From Micromonospora lupini (lineage in GTDB: Bacteria; Actinomycetota; Actinomycetes; Mycobacteriales; Micromonosporaceae), in NCBI RefSeq assembly GCF_026342015.1, contig NZ_JAPENL010000001.1, positions 1,116,001 to 1,180,000 of the forward strand: a stretch of 64,000 bases of DNA. The letters are read 5' to 3'. Both the position numbers and the translations under genes were made by a program. The notes beneath the pieces are model-generated. The model saw nothing but the letters and a program-made list of their open reading frames with translations, was not told the origin of the DNA and did no database searches. The first letter of the stretch is position 1. Each line of letters starts with the position of its first letter. This document shows, in pieces, positions 48,765 through 58,439 of the stretch.

Positions 48765-51700
48765 TCAGAGCAGCGCCGGTTCGATGTAGGCGTTGGAGCG
48801 TTCTCGCTGGCGGGCCTGCATCACCCGGGGGTTGTCACCGCCGAAGAGCTGCACCAACTGACCGAACGCCTCGTCGTAGAGGGCCCGGCCCGCGTCCGCC
48901 TCGCTCTCGGTGGCCTGCCGGCTCAACGCCAGGTTGACCGAGGCGGAGAGCGTGTCCGGGTGCTCGGCGCCAAGCGCCCGGGTCAGCTCGACGTACGCGG
49001 TGGTGTCCAGCAGCAGGGCGTTCTCCCGGTCGCCGAGGGCGAACAGGTCGTTGGCCAGGTTGAGGGTGGCCAGCAGGGTGTGCGGGTGTCGCTCGCCGAG
49101 GCTGGTCAGCAACTGGTCGCGGACCCGCTGGGACAGCTCCCGGGCCTGGACGTGGTCGCCCTGCTTGCGCAGCAGCACACCGAGGTTGTTCAGGCAGGCC
49201 AGCGTGATGGCGTGCGACTCGCCGAGCACCTCGTTGTAGCCGTCGCGCAGGCGGCGTGCCACCCGCAGGGCGGTCTGGTTGTCGCCCACCGCCGACCAGG
49301 TGGTGGCCAGGGCCATCTCGGCGGAGAGCGTGTCGGCGTGCTCACCGCCGAGGGTGCGTTGGTAGCGGACCACGGTCCGCTCGATCAGCCGGTGCGCGTC
49401 GGTGAAGCGTCCGAGCTGACGCAGGGTGAGCGCCAGCTCCTTCGCCGTGCGCAGGGTCTCCGGATGGTCCGCGCCGATCACCTTCTGCTGGGTGGTGTAG
49501 GTGCGTTGCAGCACGCTGTGCGAGCGCCACAGCTCACCGGTGTCGCGCAGACCGCGCCCGTAGTTGCTGGCCGAGGCGAGGGTGGACGGGTCCTCCTCCC
49601 CGAAGCGGTCCCGCCGGCGCTCCTGGATGTGCTGGTCGAGCGCGGCGGCGCCGCGGAAGTCGCCGACCAGGCGCAGCGACACGGCGAGGTTGTTCTCCGC
49701 GGTCAGCGTACGGCCGCTGTCGTCGCCGAAACTGCGCACGCTCAGCTCCAGGGTGCGCCGGTCCTGCGCCTCGGCCTCGTGGTAGAGGCCCTGGGCGCGC
49801 AGGTCCGCACCGAGGCTGCGGGCGGTCATCAGGGTGTAGAGGTGCTCCTCGCCGAAGATCCGCCGCTGCCTGTCGTAGACGTCCCGGTCGATCTCGAACG
49901 CACCGTCGAAGTGGCTCTGTGCGCGCAGGACGTTCGCCAGGTGGAAGCGCATCCGCAGCTTGGTGGGGTCGTCCTCGTCGGTGTCGCGCCACGCGGCAAG
50001 CGACTCCTCGGCCAGGGCGCGGCTGGTGTCGTAGTCGCCCCGGCGGTAGAGGTAGCGCACGATGTCCGCGACCAGTTGCCGCGCCTCGTCGATCGTGGAC
50101 AGGTGCAGACCGCTGGGGCGTACGTGCGGCCACAGCTCGGCGTAGCGCGGCCAGTTGACCGGCTTGTCGGGGTCGCGTGGGCTGGCGGCGGCGAGGAGCA
50201 GTTGGGCCTCCCGGCGGGCTTCCTCGGGGTCGGCCAGCTGGTCCTGGATGACGAGCTGGACCAGCCGGTGGATCCGCACCGAGTTGTTCTCCGCGTCGAC
50301 CTGGGCGAGGCCGTAGCGGCCCAGCTCGGCGGTGACCAGGCCCTGCAGGATCGGGTCGGTGAGCGTCGGGTCGATCGGGGCCATGAAGCTGGCGAAGCGG
50401 TCACCGGTGAGCATCGCGACCGGGATCGGCTCCGGCGCGTAGAACGAGCACAGCTCCAGCAGCCGGGCCGCCGCCGGCTTCTCCTCGCGCAACTGGCCGA
50501 GGGTGAACAGCCAGGTGGCGGCGAGCGCCTTGGAGTAGCCGGCGGACTGCCGGCCGTCGAGGATGCGCAGCAGGCCGGGGGTGTCCAGCGAGCTGAGATA
50601 CTTCTCCACCTGCATGGCGCTGGCCCGCAGGTACGCCGCGCCCTGCTCGACAGCGAGCGGCAGGTCGCCGAGCTTCTCGGCCACCTGGGCGGCCTCGTCC
50701 TCGGTGAGCCCGCGGACCCGGTCGCGCAACAGTTGGACGCTCTCGGCGCGGTCGAAGACGCTCAGCTCGGTCGCGGTGGCGTACTCGCTCCAGCTCTGGT
50801 CTCGGGTCGTGAGCAGGACGTGGCCGGGGCCCTGCGGCAGCAGCGCCCGGGTGGCGCGGGTGGGCTTGTCGGCGTTGTCCAGGATGATCAGCCAGCGCCG
50901 GTCGGGGCCGGCTCGGCGCAGCGTGTCGAGCACCCGGCGGGCCGCCTCGGCGCCGCCGCCCGTGCCCAACCCCATCGCCTGGCCGAGGTCGCCGAGGCCG
51001 CCCCGGATGCGGTCCTCGCTGTCCGCCGGGATCCACCACACCAGGTCGTAGTCGCGGCCGAAACGCAGCGCGTACTCGGCGGCGAGCTGGGTCTTGCCGA
51101 CACCGCCGAGGCCGTGCACGACCTGCGTGGCCGAGTCCGGTGAGGTGGTGAGCCGGTCGCGCAGCGCCTCGATCTGGGCCGCGCGGCCGACGAAAGGCGT
51201 CCCGTGCTGGCGGACGTTGGAGATCGTCGGGAATGGGCCGGGGAACCGGCCGACCGTGCGACCGCCGACCGGGGCCGTCGGGGTTCCGGCCGCCTCCAGC
51301 AGCCGGGTCCGCGCGGTGGACGCGTCGGCGTCGGTGAGGTCCACCGGGCTGTGATCGCTGTACGGGACTGTCAGCCTCGACTCGTCGACCCGCAACGGCA
51401 CCAGCACTCCCCCGCCGCCGAGCTGGTCGCGGCCGGTGGCGGTCTTCCACACCTCACCCGCGAGCGGGGTGCTCGCGTAGTGCCGCGTGAGCACGGCGAG
51501 CACCCGGCTGGCGCCGCCGACGGCCCTGTCGAACTCGGCCCGTCCGCCCGCGAGCAGCGGCACGTCGAGCGCACGACGATCCACCCGCAGTCCGGCGTCC
51601 TCCAACTGGTCGGTGATCCACTCGGCCCAGAGCCGATCGGCGGAGGCGTAGCTGAGTAGCACGGCCTGCTCGGCGGTGAGCCGGCTGCGTTCGAACTCGG

Positions 51701-52676
51701 CCAGCGAGCGGCGTCGGTCCGGTTCGCGCATCGGGTCCAGCTGGGTGATCCGCCCGTCGGTGATCACCGAGGCGAGTTGCTCGTACGCGGCCAGCAGGGT
51801 GCCGACCTGCTCGGGCCGGTCGCCGAACGCGGCGAGGATCTCCTCGTAGGCGTAGAACGTGCGGTACGGCACCTCGATGGTGTTCCAGTAGCGGGCGGCA
51901 GCCGCGTCGGACAGGTGGTCGAGGAACGGGGCGAACTCGGCGCGGACCAGGTCGCGGCCGGTCTCCAGCTTGCGCAGTTCGGCGTCCTCCACGCGCATCG
52001 GCACCGGCAGGAGCAGCGGCGGGTCGTCCGGGCGCTGGCTGCGGATGGAGCGGGCCACCGCCGCCGCGCCGCGGATGCTCTGCGTGGACATGGTGAAGCA
52101 GTTGACGACCAGGTCGGGCAGTTGCACGGTGCAGATGCCGGCGACGTCGCTGAGGCCGGTGCGGCTGTCGATCAGCACGACGTCGTACTCGGCGCGCATC
52201 TGCGCCCGGACGGCGTCGATGAACGACGCGCCGCCCTGCCGCTCGTAGAAGTTGGCCCAGTCGAAGGTGCTCACCAGCCGGGAGTACGCCGAGTCCTGCT
52301 GCCCGGCGGCCACGAAGTCGATCACGCCGCCGTGGCTGAAGTCCCAGTTCAGCGAGACCGCGCGACGTTGGATCTTGGCGTGGCCGCTGAGGAGTTCCTG
52401 GGAGTCCTCGTCACGGTTGCGCTGCATGGTGGCGATCGAGTAATCCCAGATCATCTCGATGACGCCGGGGGTGGCGCGCAGCTCCTTGTCGCGCAGGAAC
52501 GGATGGAAGTAGCGGTGCAGGCCGGGAGACTCCAGGTCCCAGTCGACGACAAGCACCTGCAGGCCCTGGCTGGCCAGGATCCAGGCGACGTTGGCCAGCG
52601 CCATCGTGCGGCCGGTGCCGCCCTTGTACGAGTAGAAGGTCACGATCTGGCCGTGTGCCGTCTCGTTCACCGCCAT
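48765..52676 (-). CDS. fxsT: FxSxx-COOH system ATPase-TIR-NB-ARC-TPR protein
   Basis: A 1303-residue protein of four parts: a MinD/ParA-like ATPase at the N terminus (YSYKGGTGRTMALANVAWIL, deviant Walker A; VLVVDWDLESPG), a TIR-like part at about 335-470 (AVLLSYASADRLWAEWITDQL), an NB-ARC NTPase from about 520 (GLGGVGKTQLA, LIILDNAD) and many TPRs from about 870 on. It is the sensor/regulator-like partner of FxsABC. It faces the fxsAB genes and sits behind fxsC by 12 bases. The TIR-like part lacks an obvious NADase glutamate that I could assign. Confidence 0.87.
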   Translation of the reverse strand: MAVNETAHGQIVTFYSYKGGTGRTMALANVAWILASQGLQVLVVDWDLESPGLHRYFHPFLRDKELRATPGVIEMIWDYSIATMQRNRDEDSQELLSGHAKIQRRAVSLNWDFSHGGVIDFVAAGQQDSAYSRLVSTFDWANFYERQGGASFIDAVRAQMRAEYDVVLIDSRTGLSDVAGICTVQLPDLVVNCFTMSTQSIRGAAAVARSIRSQRPDDPPLLLPVPMRVEDAELRKLETGRDLVRAEFAPFLDHLSDAAAARYWNTIEVPYRTFYAYEEILAAFGDRPEQVGTLLAAYEQLASVITDGRITQLDPMREPDRRRSLAEFERSRLTAEQAVLLSYASADRLWAEWITDQLEDAGLRVDRRALDVPLLAGGRAEFDRAVGGASRVLAVLTRHYASTPLAGEVWKTATGRDQLGGGGVLVPLRVDESRLTVPYSDHSPVDLTDADASTARTRLLEAAGTPTAPVGGRTVGRFPGPFPTISNVRQHGTPFVGRAAQIEALRDRLTTSPDSATQVVHGLGGVGKTQLAAEYALRFGRDYDLVWWIPADSEDRIRGGLGDLGQAMGLGTGGGAEAARRVLDTLRRAGPDRRWLIILDNADKPTRATRALLPQGPGHVLLTTRDQSWSEYATATELSVFDRAESVQLLRDRVRGLTEDEAAQVAEKLGDLPLAVEQGAAYLRASAMQVEKYLSSLDTPGLLRILDGRQSAGYSKALAATWLFTLGQLREEKPAAARLLELCSFYAPEPIPVAMLTGDRFASFMAPIDPTLTDPILQGLVTAELGRYGLAQVDAENNSVRIHRLVQLVIQDQLADPEEARREAQLLLAAASPRDPDKPVNWPRYAELWPHVRPSGLHLSTIDEARQLVADIVRYLYRRGDYDTSRALAEESLAAWRDTDEDDPTKLRMRFHLANVLRAQSHFDGAFEIDRDVYDRQRRIFGEEHLYTLMTARSLGADLRAQGLYHEAEAQDRRTLELSVRSFGDDSGRTLTAENNLAVSLRLVGDFRGAAALDQHIQERRRDRFGEEDPSTLASASNYGRGLRDTGELWRSHSVLQRTYTTQQKVIGADHPETLRTAKELALTLRQLGRFTDAHRLIERTVVRYQRTLGGEHADTLSAEMALATTWSAVGDNQTALRVARRLRDGYNEVLGESHAITLACLNNLGVLLRKQGDHVQARELSQRVRDQLLTSLGERHPHTLLATLNLANDLFALGDRENALLLDTTAYVELTRALGAEHPDTLSASVNLALSRQATESEADAGRALYDEAFGQLVQLFGGDNPRVMQARQRERSNAYIEPALL

Positions 52677-52688
52677 GGCGTGCCTCCC

Positions 52689-53930
52689 CTAGGGACCTTC
52701 GAGGATCGGGCGAAGACCTGAGCCGTCGGTGGGCGGCTCCTGGTAGACCGTGCCCGTGCGGTAGATCCGGCCCTGCTCGACCACAAGCACGTCCTCCAGT
52801 TCCTCCTGGAAGCGTGCGGAGGTCGCGATCTCGGTGCGCCACACATCGCGGGTGTTGTGCAGCACGTGGTGCGGGAGCACCCGGGCCAGGGTGTCCCACA
52901 TCTTCCGGTTGCCGCCGGCAGCCGCGTCGTCGGCGGCCGTCCACGGCACCAGCACCGGCGCCCGCGGCGAGTCCACGTCGCGGTCGTGGCGAATCAGGCT
53001 GACCTGGTAGCGCGGCAGGTCGGCGGACCAGACGTCGACCACGAGCACGACGATCTGGTTGTGCGCCCGCGCCCACTCGCGGACCGCCGCCAGCTCCTCG
53101 GCGTCCTCCACCGTCCAGCCGTAGCTCTTGGTGGTGGCGATGGCCCCGGCCCAGCTGCCGATGGGCACCTCCAGCTCGGGCCGGTACGGCCGCCAGTCCC
53201 GCGAGACCGCGCCGTAGCGGTCCTCGGCGCCGGGCCGGCTGCCGGCCAGCTCGGCGGAGCTGCCGGCGACCAGCACGATGTGCACGTGCCGGGCACTGGT
53301 GGCCCGCTGCACCGCCGTCGACGCGCTCGGACCGTGGTGTGCCTGCGGCCTGGGCGGCCGGTCGAAGGCGCTTGTCACCTTGGACAGCACGGGGCGCTGC
53401 ACCGGCCGGTGCAGGGTGTGGTCGCGGGCGGTCTGCACGATGTGCCGGGCGAGCGCGTCGACGAAGTCCTTGTAGTCGTCCTCGTGACGTTTGCGCTGCT
53501 TGAGGGTGAGCAGGCCGTCCTGGGCGTAGGCGGTGCCGGTCTGGAAGTTGCGGTACTGAAAGCCGGCGACCGCCTTGGGCAGCTGGTCGCACGGGATCCA
53601 CTGCACAGGCACGATCGCGGGCGGGCGAACGCGGAACTGCCGCTCGTGCTCGTCGATCCGGTCGGCGAAGACCTGGAACTCCCGACCGCAGTAGTCGCTG
53701 ACGACGTACCGGGGCGAGGTGAGCGCGATGAGACAGGCGCTTGTGGACAACGCATCGGACAGCGTGTCCGGCCAGGTGCTGCCGAGCAGGATGTGCCCGT
53801 CGATGAACCCCGCCTCGTCCCAGTGCAGGGCAGCCAGCCCGGCCACCGCCTCACTGAGATCGACGAAGAACTCCTGTATCTGGCTGTTGCGGTTGTCCTC
53901 CTGGGCGTAACTCAGGAAAAAGAGTGGCAC
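52689..53930 (-). CDS. fxsC: FxsC, TIR-like protein of the Fxs system
   Basis: The 413-residue protein begins PLFFLSYAQEDNRNSQIQEFFVDLS, a TIR-like start, followed by SACLIALTSPRYVVSDYCGREFQVF and a second part with HVHIVLVAGSSAELAG and YGAVSRDWRPYRP. This is the FxsC pattern with two TIR/effector-type domains. It lies before the large TPR gene with 12 bases between, so both form a minus-strand operon opposing fxsA-fxsB-hydroxylase. The GTG at 53930 is the first possible start. Confidence 0.86.
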   Translation of the reverse strand: MPLFFLSYAQEDNRNSQIQEFFVDLSEAVAGLAALHWDEAGFIDGHILLGSTWPDTLSDALSTSACLIALTSPRYVVSDYCGREFQVFADRIDEHERQFRVRPPAIVPVQWIPCDQLPKAVAGFQYRNFQTGTAYAQDGLLTLKQRKRHEDDYKDFVDALARHIVQTARDHTLHRPVQRPVLSKVTSAFDRPPRPQAHHGPSASTAVQRATSARHVHIVLVAGSSAELAGSRPGAEDRYGAVSRDWRPYRPELEVPIGSWAGAIATTKSYGWTVEDAEELAAVREWARAHNQIVVLVVDVWSADLPRYQVSLIRHDRDVDSPRAPVLVPWTAADDAAAGGNRKMWDTLARVLPHHVLHNTRDVWRTEIATSARFQEELEDVLVVEQGRIYRTGTVYQEPPTDGSGLRPILEGP

Positions 53931-54063
53931 GCCCGCCTCCGCTCACGGGTTCCACGACCGGTAGGCACAGTATAGGACCGTCGATGCCAACCCACCCGGA
54001 CCGCGATCATCGGCGTGAGCGCGCGAAGAGTCATATGCCCGACGCTTTCGGGTAGACGGGGCC

Positions 54064-55386
54064 GTGTCCGACGGAATTCGGGTGGTCGTGGTCGGTGCCG
54101 GGATGTCCGGTCTCGCCGCGGCGACAGCGCTGTGTCGGGCCGGCGCGCGGGTGCGGGTGGTGGAGGCCCGCGGCCGCGTCGGGGGGCGGGCGCTGACCCG
54201 GTGGTTGCCCGACGGCACCCAGCTCGATCTGGGCGCCCAGTGGATCGGCCCGACCCAGGACCGGATGTACGGGCTTGTCGCCGAGCACGGGCTGGTCACC
54301 TTCACCTCGGCGGCCGTCGGCGCGTCCACCCTGCTGTGGGGCGGCGCGCGGCGGCGCGAACCGCCGACGCCTGTCGCGCGGGTGCTCGGCGTGCTCGACG
54401 AGTACGCCGCCGCGGTCGACCCCGCCGCGCCGTGGGAGGCGCCGGAGGCGGCGCGGTGGGACGCGACGACGCTCGGTTGCTGGTTGCGCGCCACGGCCGG
54501 CGACACCGACACCGCCGACTACCTGGGGCGACTGCTCGCCGGTGGGCTGCTGGCCACCGGGGCGGACGAGGTGTCCCTGCTGCACCTGCTGTTCTACCTG
54601 CGCGGCGCGGGGGGCACCGGACCGCTGCTGGGCATGGCCGGGGGCGCGCAGCAGGACCGGATCGTGGGCGGGCCCCCGGCGCTTGCCGAGCGGATGGCTG
54701 CCGGACTACCGCCGGGGACGCTACGACTGGGCGCCGCCGTGCACGCCATCGCGCAGGATTCCCACGGCGTGACGGTGTGCACCGACTCCGGACGCGTCGA
54801 GGGTGACGCGGTGGTGGTCGCGCTGCCGCCGGCGCTCGCCGGCCGGATCCGGTACGACCCGCCACTGCCGCCGCTGCGCGACGGCCTGACGCAGCGGATG
54901 CCGATGGGGTCGGCGTGGAAGGTGCACGCCGTCTACCGCGAGCCGTTCTGGCGAGCCGACGGGCGCTCCGGCGTGTCCACAAGCAGTTCCGGCCCGCTCA
55001 CCGAGACCGTGGACAACTCCACGCCGACCTCGCCGCGCGGCGTGCTGACCGGATTCAGCTACGCCTCGGACGCCACGTCGCTGCGGGAGATGTCCCCCGA
55101 CGGGCGACGCCGGCGCGTGCTGGAGGCGTTCGCCGCAGTGGTCGGGCCGCGGGCGGCCGATCCGATCGCGCTCGTCGAGTACGACTGGTCGGCCGACGAG
55201 TGGACGCGGGGTTGTTTCGGCGGAGTGCTCACCCCCGGGGCCTGGCGCGCGTACGGGCCGCGGCTGCGGACGCCGGTCGGGCGGGTGCACTGGGCGGGCA
55301 CCGAGACGGCTACCCGCTGGGCCGGCTACCTGGAGGGCGCGGTGCGTGCCGGGGAGCGCGCGGCGGCCGAGGTGCTGGCGTCCTGA
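54064..55386 (+). CDS. flavin-containing monoamine oxidase family protein
   Basis: The 440-residue enzyme has the FAD motif VVVVGAGMSGLAAATALCRAGARVRVVEARGRVGGRAL, the LGAQWIGPTQDRM segment, and the C-terminal VHWAGTETATRWAGYLEGAVRAGERAA, both typical of monoamine/polyamine oxidases. It oxidises a primary or secondary amine to the imine with release of H2O2. No signal peptide. GTG at 54064. Two strong hairpins follow, ending transcription against the convergent secreted-protein gene. Confidence 0.88.
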   Translation: MSDGIRVVVVGAGMSGLAAATALCRAGARVRVVEARGRVGGRALTRWLPDGTQLDLGAQWIGPTQDRMYGLVAEHGLVTFTSAAVGASTLLWGGARRREPPTPVARVLGVLDEYAAAVDPAAPWEAPEAARWDATTLGCWLRATAGDTDTADYLGRLLAGGLLATGADEVSLLHLLFYLRGAGGTGPLLGMAGGAQQDRIVGGPPALAERMAAGLPPGTLRLGAAVHAIAQDSHGVTVCTDSGRVEGDAVVVALPPALAGRIRYDPPLPPLRDGLTQRMPMGSAWKVHAVYREPFWRADGRSGVSTSSSGPLTETVDNSTPTSPRGVLTGFSYASDATSLREMSPDGRRRRVLEAFAAVVGPRAADPIALVEYDWSADEWTRGCFGGVLTPGAWRAYGPRLRTPVGRVHWAGTETATRWAGYLEGAVRAGERAAAEVLAS

Positions 55387-55398
55387 GGGTGTGACCGT

Positions 55399-55432
55399 GG
55401 CCGGCCCGGTCTTCGGCGGGACCGGGCCGGCC
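55399..55432. terminator. 13-bp stem hairpin, terminator 1 of convergent pair
   Basis: GGCCGGCCCGGTC-N8-GACCGGGCCGGCC, perfect. It lies 13 bases after the amine oxidase stop and can work from either strand. Confidence 0.85.
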
Positions 55433-55450
55433 TCGGCCCTGGGTGCTACC

Positions 55451-55489
55451 CGCGCCGGCCCGGTCCGATGAGTCGACCGGGCCGGCGCG
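55451..55489. terminator. 15-bp stem hairpin, terminator 2 of convergent pair
   Basis: CGCGCCGGCCCGGTC-N9-GACCGGGCCGGCGCG, perfect, just after the stop of the minus-strand secreted protein. Its arms share GCCGGCCCGGTC with the first hairpin, so the two can exchange partners. Confidence 0.85.
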
Positions 55490-55499
55490 GGCGCCCCGG

Positions 55500-58136
55500 T
55501 CAGGGGTAGGTGGTCAGGTACACCGTCTGGTTGGCGGCGTTCGCGGTGCCACCGGCGTTGTTGATCACCCGGTTGATGGTGCCGACGCCACCGAGCGAGA
55601 CGGTGACCATGTTCGTGAAGCGCACGTTCGAGGTGACCGGCACCTCGAAGGACCGTTCCTCGACCACCGCGGGGTTGACGTTGAAGTAGCTGTAGCTGCC
55701 CAGCCCGAACGCCTGGTGACTGGTCACCGAGTCGGCGACCTTGTACGCGGCGTAGCCCCGGGTCGACCCGTTCATCCAGGCCGCCTGGTTCGGTACGTCG
55801 TAGGGCAGCTCGTTCTGGTAGAAGTACGTCCGGCCGCCGTTGCCGTTCCAGAGGGTCTGGTACTTCTGGTAGTGCTCGACGAAGAGGCCGTACATGGTGA
55901 CGTCGTCGCCGTTGACGGTGAGCCCGGTGTCGGCGGTGTTCAGCGTCCACCCGGTCGGTACGCCCGAGGCGGCGTGGTCGGCCCGCCACAGCCACATGTG
56001 GTCACCGATCACGTTGTCACTGTTGACGGTGAGCGTGTTGGTGGCCTTGCCGACGTGCGGCCCGCCGATGCGGAAGAACACGTCGTGCAGCGAGGTCGGG
56101 TTCGTGGCGTGGCTCGCGGACGAGCCGGACGGCCCGACCTCCATGAGCACCGGCGAGTTGGTCGTGCCGGCCTCGAACATGAGGCCGGCGACCTTGACGC
56201 CGTCCACGTCTGCCACCCGCATGCCCACGCTGCCGTTGTCCGCCTGGATGGTGGCCAGGCCGAGGCCGAGGACGACCGTGTCGGCCCGGTTGATCTGGAT
56301 CGGCTCGGTGACGTGGTGCACGCCCGGGGTGAAGAGCAGGTGCTTACCCTGCGCGACGGCCGCGTTGATCGTCGCCGCGCTGGTGCCGGGCTGGACGACG
56401 TAGAACTGCGACAGCGAGATCGACGAGCCGGCCGGGGTCTTGTTGTACCAGCTCGTGCCTGTCGAGTTGGTGCGCAGCGCGGGCACGAAGACCCGGTACT
56501 CACCGGTGCCGTCGACGTACAGGAACGGCTTCTCCCGCACCTGCGGGGTCTGCGCGATGACCGTGTGCGACGGGTTGGGGAAGCTCGGCGCCGGGGCGCC
56601 GACGACGCCCTGGAAGACCATGTTCCACACCGAGCCGGTCCAGCCGTTGCCGAACTCGCTGTTGCGGGAGTACCACTGCTGCTGCGAGCCGGAGACGACC
56701 AGGCCGTCGATGCGGGTGTCGGCCAGCAGGCCACCGCTGGACCAGCCGTCGCCGCCGTTCCAGAGCTGGATCTGGTTCTGCGCGCCGCGCAGGTGCATTC
56801 GCCGGTACGGCGCGGCCTGCGACACCGCCCAGCGCTCCACGGTCTGCCCGGCCGGCAGGGTCACCGAGAGGTTCTCGGCGGCCCGCCAGAAGTTCTGCGT
56901 GGCGTTGCCGCCCATCCAGAACGCCTCGGTGCGGACGTGACCGTTGAGGTTGACGTCGTCGGGGCTCAGGCCGAGGCCGGCGACCTGGGTGAAGAAGCCG
57001 AGGTTGACGTCGGCGGTGTAGGTGCCCGGCTTGAACAGCACGGCGTAGCGCTGCGGGCCGAACTGGTTGGTCTCCTGCTGGGTGAAGAGGGTGTTCAGTC
57101 GACTCTGGATGGTCGACGTGGGCGTGCTGGGGTCGAAGACGTACGTGTTCGATCCGAGGTTGGGGTTGTACGGGTCGGTGGTGCCGACCGGGGGTTCGGT
57201 GGTGCCGCCGCCTGTCGTGTTCACCGCCAGCTCCCAGAGCGAGTAGCCGTAGGCGGTGCCCCGGGCGGTGCCGTACACCCGCAGGTAGCGTCCGCTGCCG
57301 GCGACGGTGAGGTTCTGCGTGCCGCCGGTACCGGTGGTGGTGGAGTAGACGGTGGTCCAGGTGGCCCCGTCGGCCGAGGTCTGGAGCTGGAAGGCCCGGG
57401 CGTACGCGGCCTCCCAGGTGAGCGTCACCCGGCAGATCGTGCGGGTGCTGCCGAGGTCGACGCGTAGCCACTGCGGGTCGCTGGCGGCGCTGGCCCAGCG
57501 CGTGCCGGTGTTGCCGTCGACGGCGGCGGACGCCGGGGTGCCGGCGTTCTCGGTCGACGAGGCGGTCACCGGGCTGCCCTGCGCGACGTTGGCGCTGCCA
57601 CAGGTGGACGTGCCGCCGCCGGTCTCGCCGTAGACCTGGAACTCCCAGAGCGAGTAGCCGTAGCCGGTGCCCCGGGCGGTGCCGTACATGCGCACGTACC
57701 GGCCGGTGCCGGTGACGGTGAGGTTCTGGGTGCCGCCGGCGCCTGTGGTGGTCGAGTAGATGGTGGTCCAGGTGGCGGCGTCGTCGGAGGTCTGGATCTG
57801 GAAGGCGCGGCCGTAGGCGCCCTCCCAGAGGAGGTTGACCTGGCTGATTGTCGCCTGCGCGCCCAGGTCGACCTGGAGCCACTGGGGGTCGCTGAACGCG
57901 CTGGCCCAGCGGGTGCCGGTGTTGCCGTCGACGGCTGCCGACGCGGGGGTGCCGGCGTTCTCGGAGGACGAGGCGGTCGCCGGGCGACCCTGCGACAGCA
58001 GGGTGGGGGCGGCCTGCGCCGGGGCGGTGGCGACGGCCGGGGTCAGGGCCGCGACAAGTGTCACGGCGAGTCCGACGAGGAGGTGCCGGACGGCCCGCCG
58101 GGGACGCGGGCGTACGGATGTAGCACGAGATGTCAT
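55500..58136 (-). CDS. secreted protein with two discoidin (F5/8C) domains and beta-helix
   Basis: The 878-residue protein has a signal peptide (VRHLLVGLAVTLVAALTPAVATAPAQA), two F5/8 type C domains (about 45-170 and 180-310) that share SSTENAGTPASAAVDGNTGTRWAS, a short Gly/Thr-rich linker and then a large domain with right-handed beta-helix pattern (LFKPGTYTADVNLGFFTQVAGLG, DTVVLGLGLATIQADNG, VAGLMFEAGT). The beta-helix resembles carbohydrate-active enzymes (GH55/GH87-like folds), but I could not place it in a family. Some databases name relatives adenylyl cyclase; no cyclase motif is visible. It probably binds and degrades an extracellular polysaccharide. Confidence 0.74.
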   Translation of the reverse strand: MTSRATSVRPRPRRAVRHLLVGLAVTLVAALTPAVATAPAQAAPTLLSQGRPATASSSENAGTPASAAVDGNTGTRWASAFSDPQWLQVDLGAQATISQVNLLWEGAYGRAFQIQTSDDAATWTTIYSTTTGAGGTQNLTVTGTGRYVRMYGTARGTGYGYSLWEFQVYGETGGGTSTCGSANVAQGSPVTASSTENAGTPASAAVDGNTGTRWASAASDPQWLRVDLGSTRTICRVTLTWEAAYARAFQLQTSADGATWTTVYSTTTGTGGTQNLTVAGSGRYLRVYGTARGTAYGYSLWELAVNTTGGGTTEPPVGTTDPYNPNLGSNTYVFDPSTPTSTIQSRLNTLFTQQETNQFGPQRYAVLFKPGTYTADVNLGFFTQVAGLGLSPDDVNLNGHVRTEAFWMGGNATQNFWRAAENLSVTLPAGQTVERWAVSQAAPYRRMHLRGAQNQIQLWNGGDGWSSGGLLADTRIDGLVVSGSQQQWYSRNSEFGNGWTGSVWNMVFQGVVGAPAPSFPNPSHTVIAQTPQVREKPFLYVDGTGEYRVFVPALRTNSTGTSWYNKTPAGSSISLSQFYVVQPGTSAATINAAVAQGKHLLFTPGVHHVTEPIQINRADTVVLGLGLATIQADNGSVGMRVADVDGVKVAGLMFEAGTTNSPVLMEVGPSGSSASHATNPTSLHDVFFRIGGPHVGKATNTLTVNSDNVIGDHMWLWRADHAASGVPTGWTLNTADTGLTVNGDDVTMYGLFVEHYQKYQTLWNGNGGRTYFYQNELPYDVPNQAAWMNGSTRGYAAYKVADSVTSHQAFGLGSYSYFNVNPAVVEERSFEVPVTSNVRFTNMVTVSLGGVGTINRVINNAGGTANAANQTVYLTTYP

Positions 58137-58375
58137 GACATCGCCTGTCGATAGGGCGTTACGGACGCCGCGCGGGTGGGGGATCGGATTTCGCCCGTGG
58201 TGCCATGGGTGGAGCCGCCGATGCGGCGCCGCGGGTCGGAGAGCGCTCTCGTAGGAGTGTTGCGGCGAGATTGCGGCGGCGTCAAGACATCGATCTATAA
58301 CTTCGTTATTTATCCCGAGGATTCTTTTTGTGTAATTCGCCGCACCCGCCGCCGGTCGCGCCCACCCCGCGCGGT

Positions 58376-58429
58376 GATCAAGAGCTTTGCGTCACGACAC
58401 GCGCGATCCCTGACGCAAACCTCTTGATC
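58376..58429. terminator. 19-bp inverted repeat between ROK gene and secreted-protein gene
   Basis: Arms GATCAAGAGCTTTGCGTCA and TGACGCAAACCTCTTGATC pair in 18 of 19 positions around a 16-base loop. It lies 10 bases behind the ROK repressor stop, so it probably ends that transcript. The gap 58137-58439 otherwise holds an AT-rich stretch near 58290-58340, which may be the promoter of the secreted-protein gene. Confidence 0.65.
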
Positions 58430-58439
58430 GACAAGGGGG

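Noticed and set aside
55500..58136. Adenylyl cyclase annotation for the secreted discoidin protein
   Set aside because: No cyclase catalytic motif; the protein is secreted with F5/8C domains and a beta-helix.
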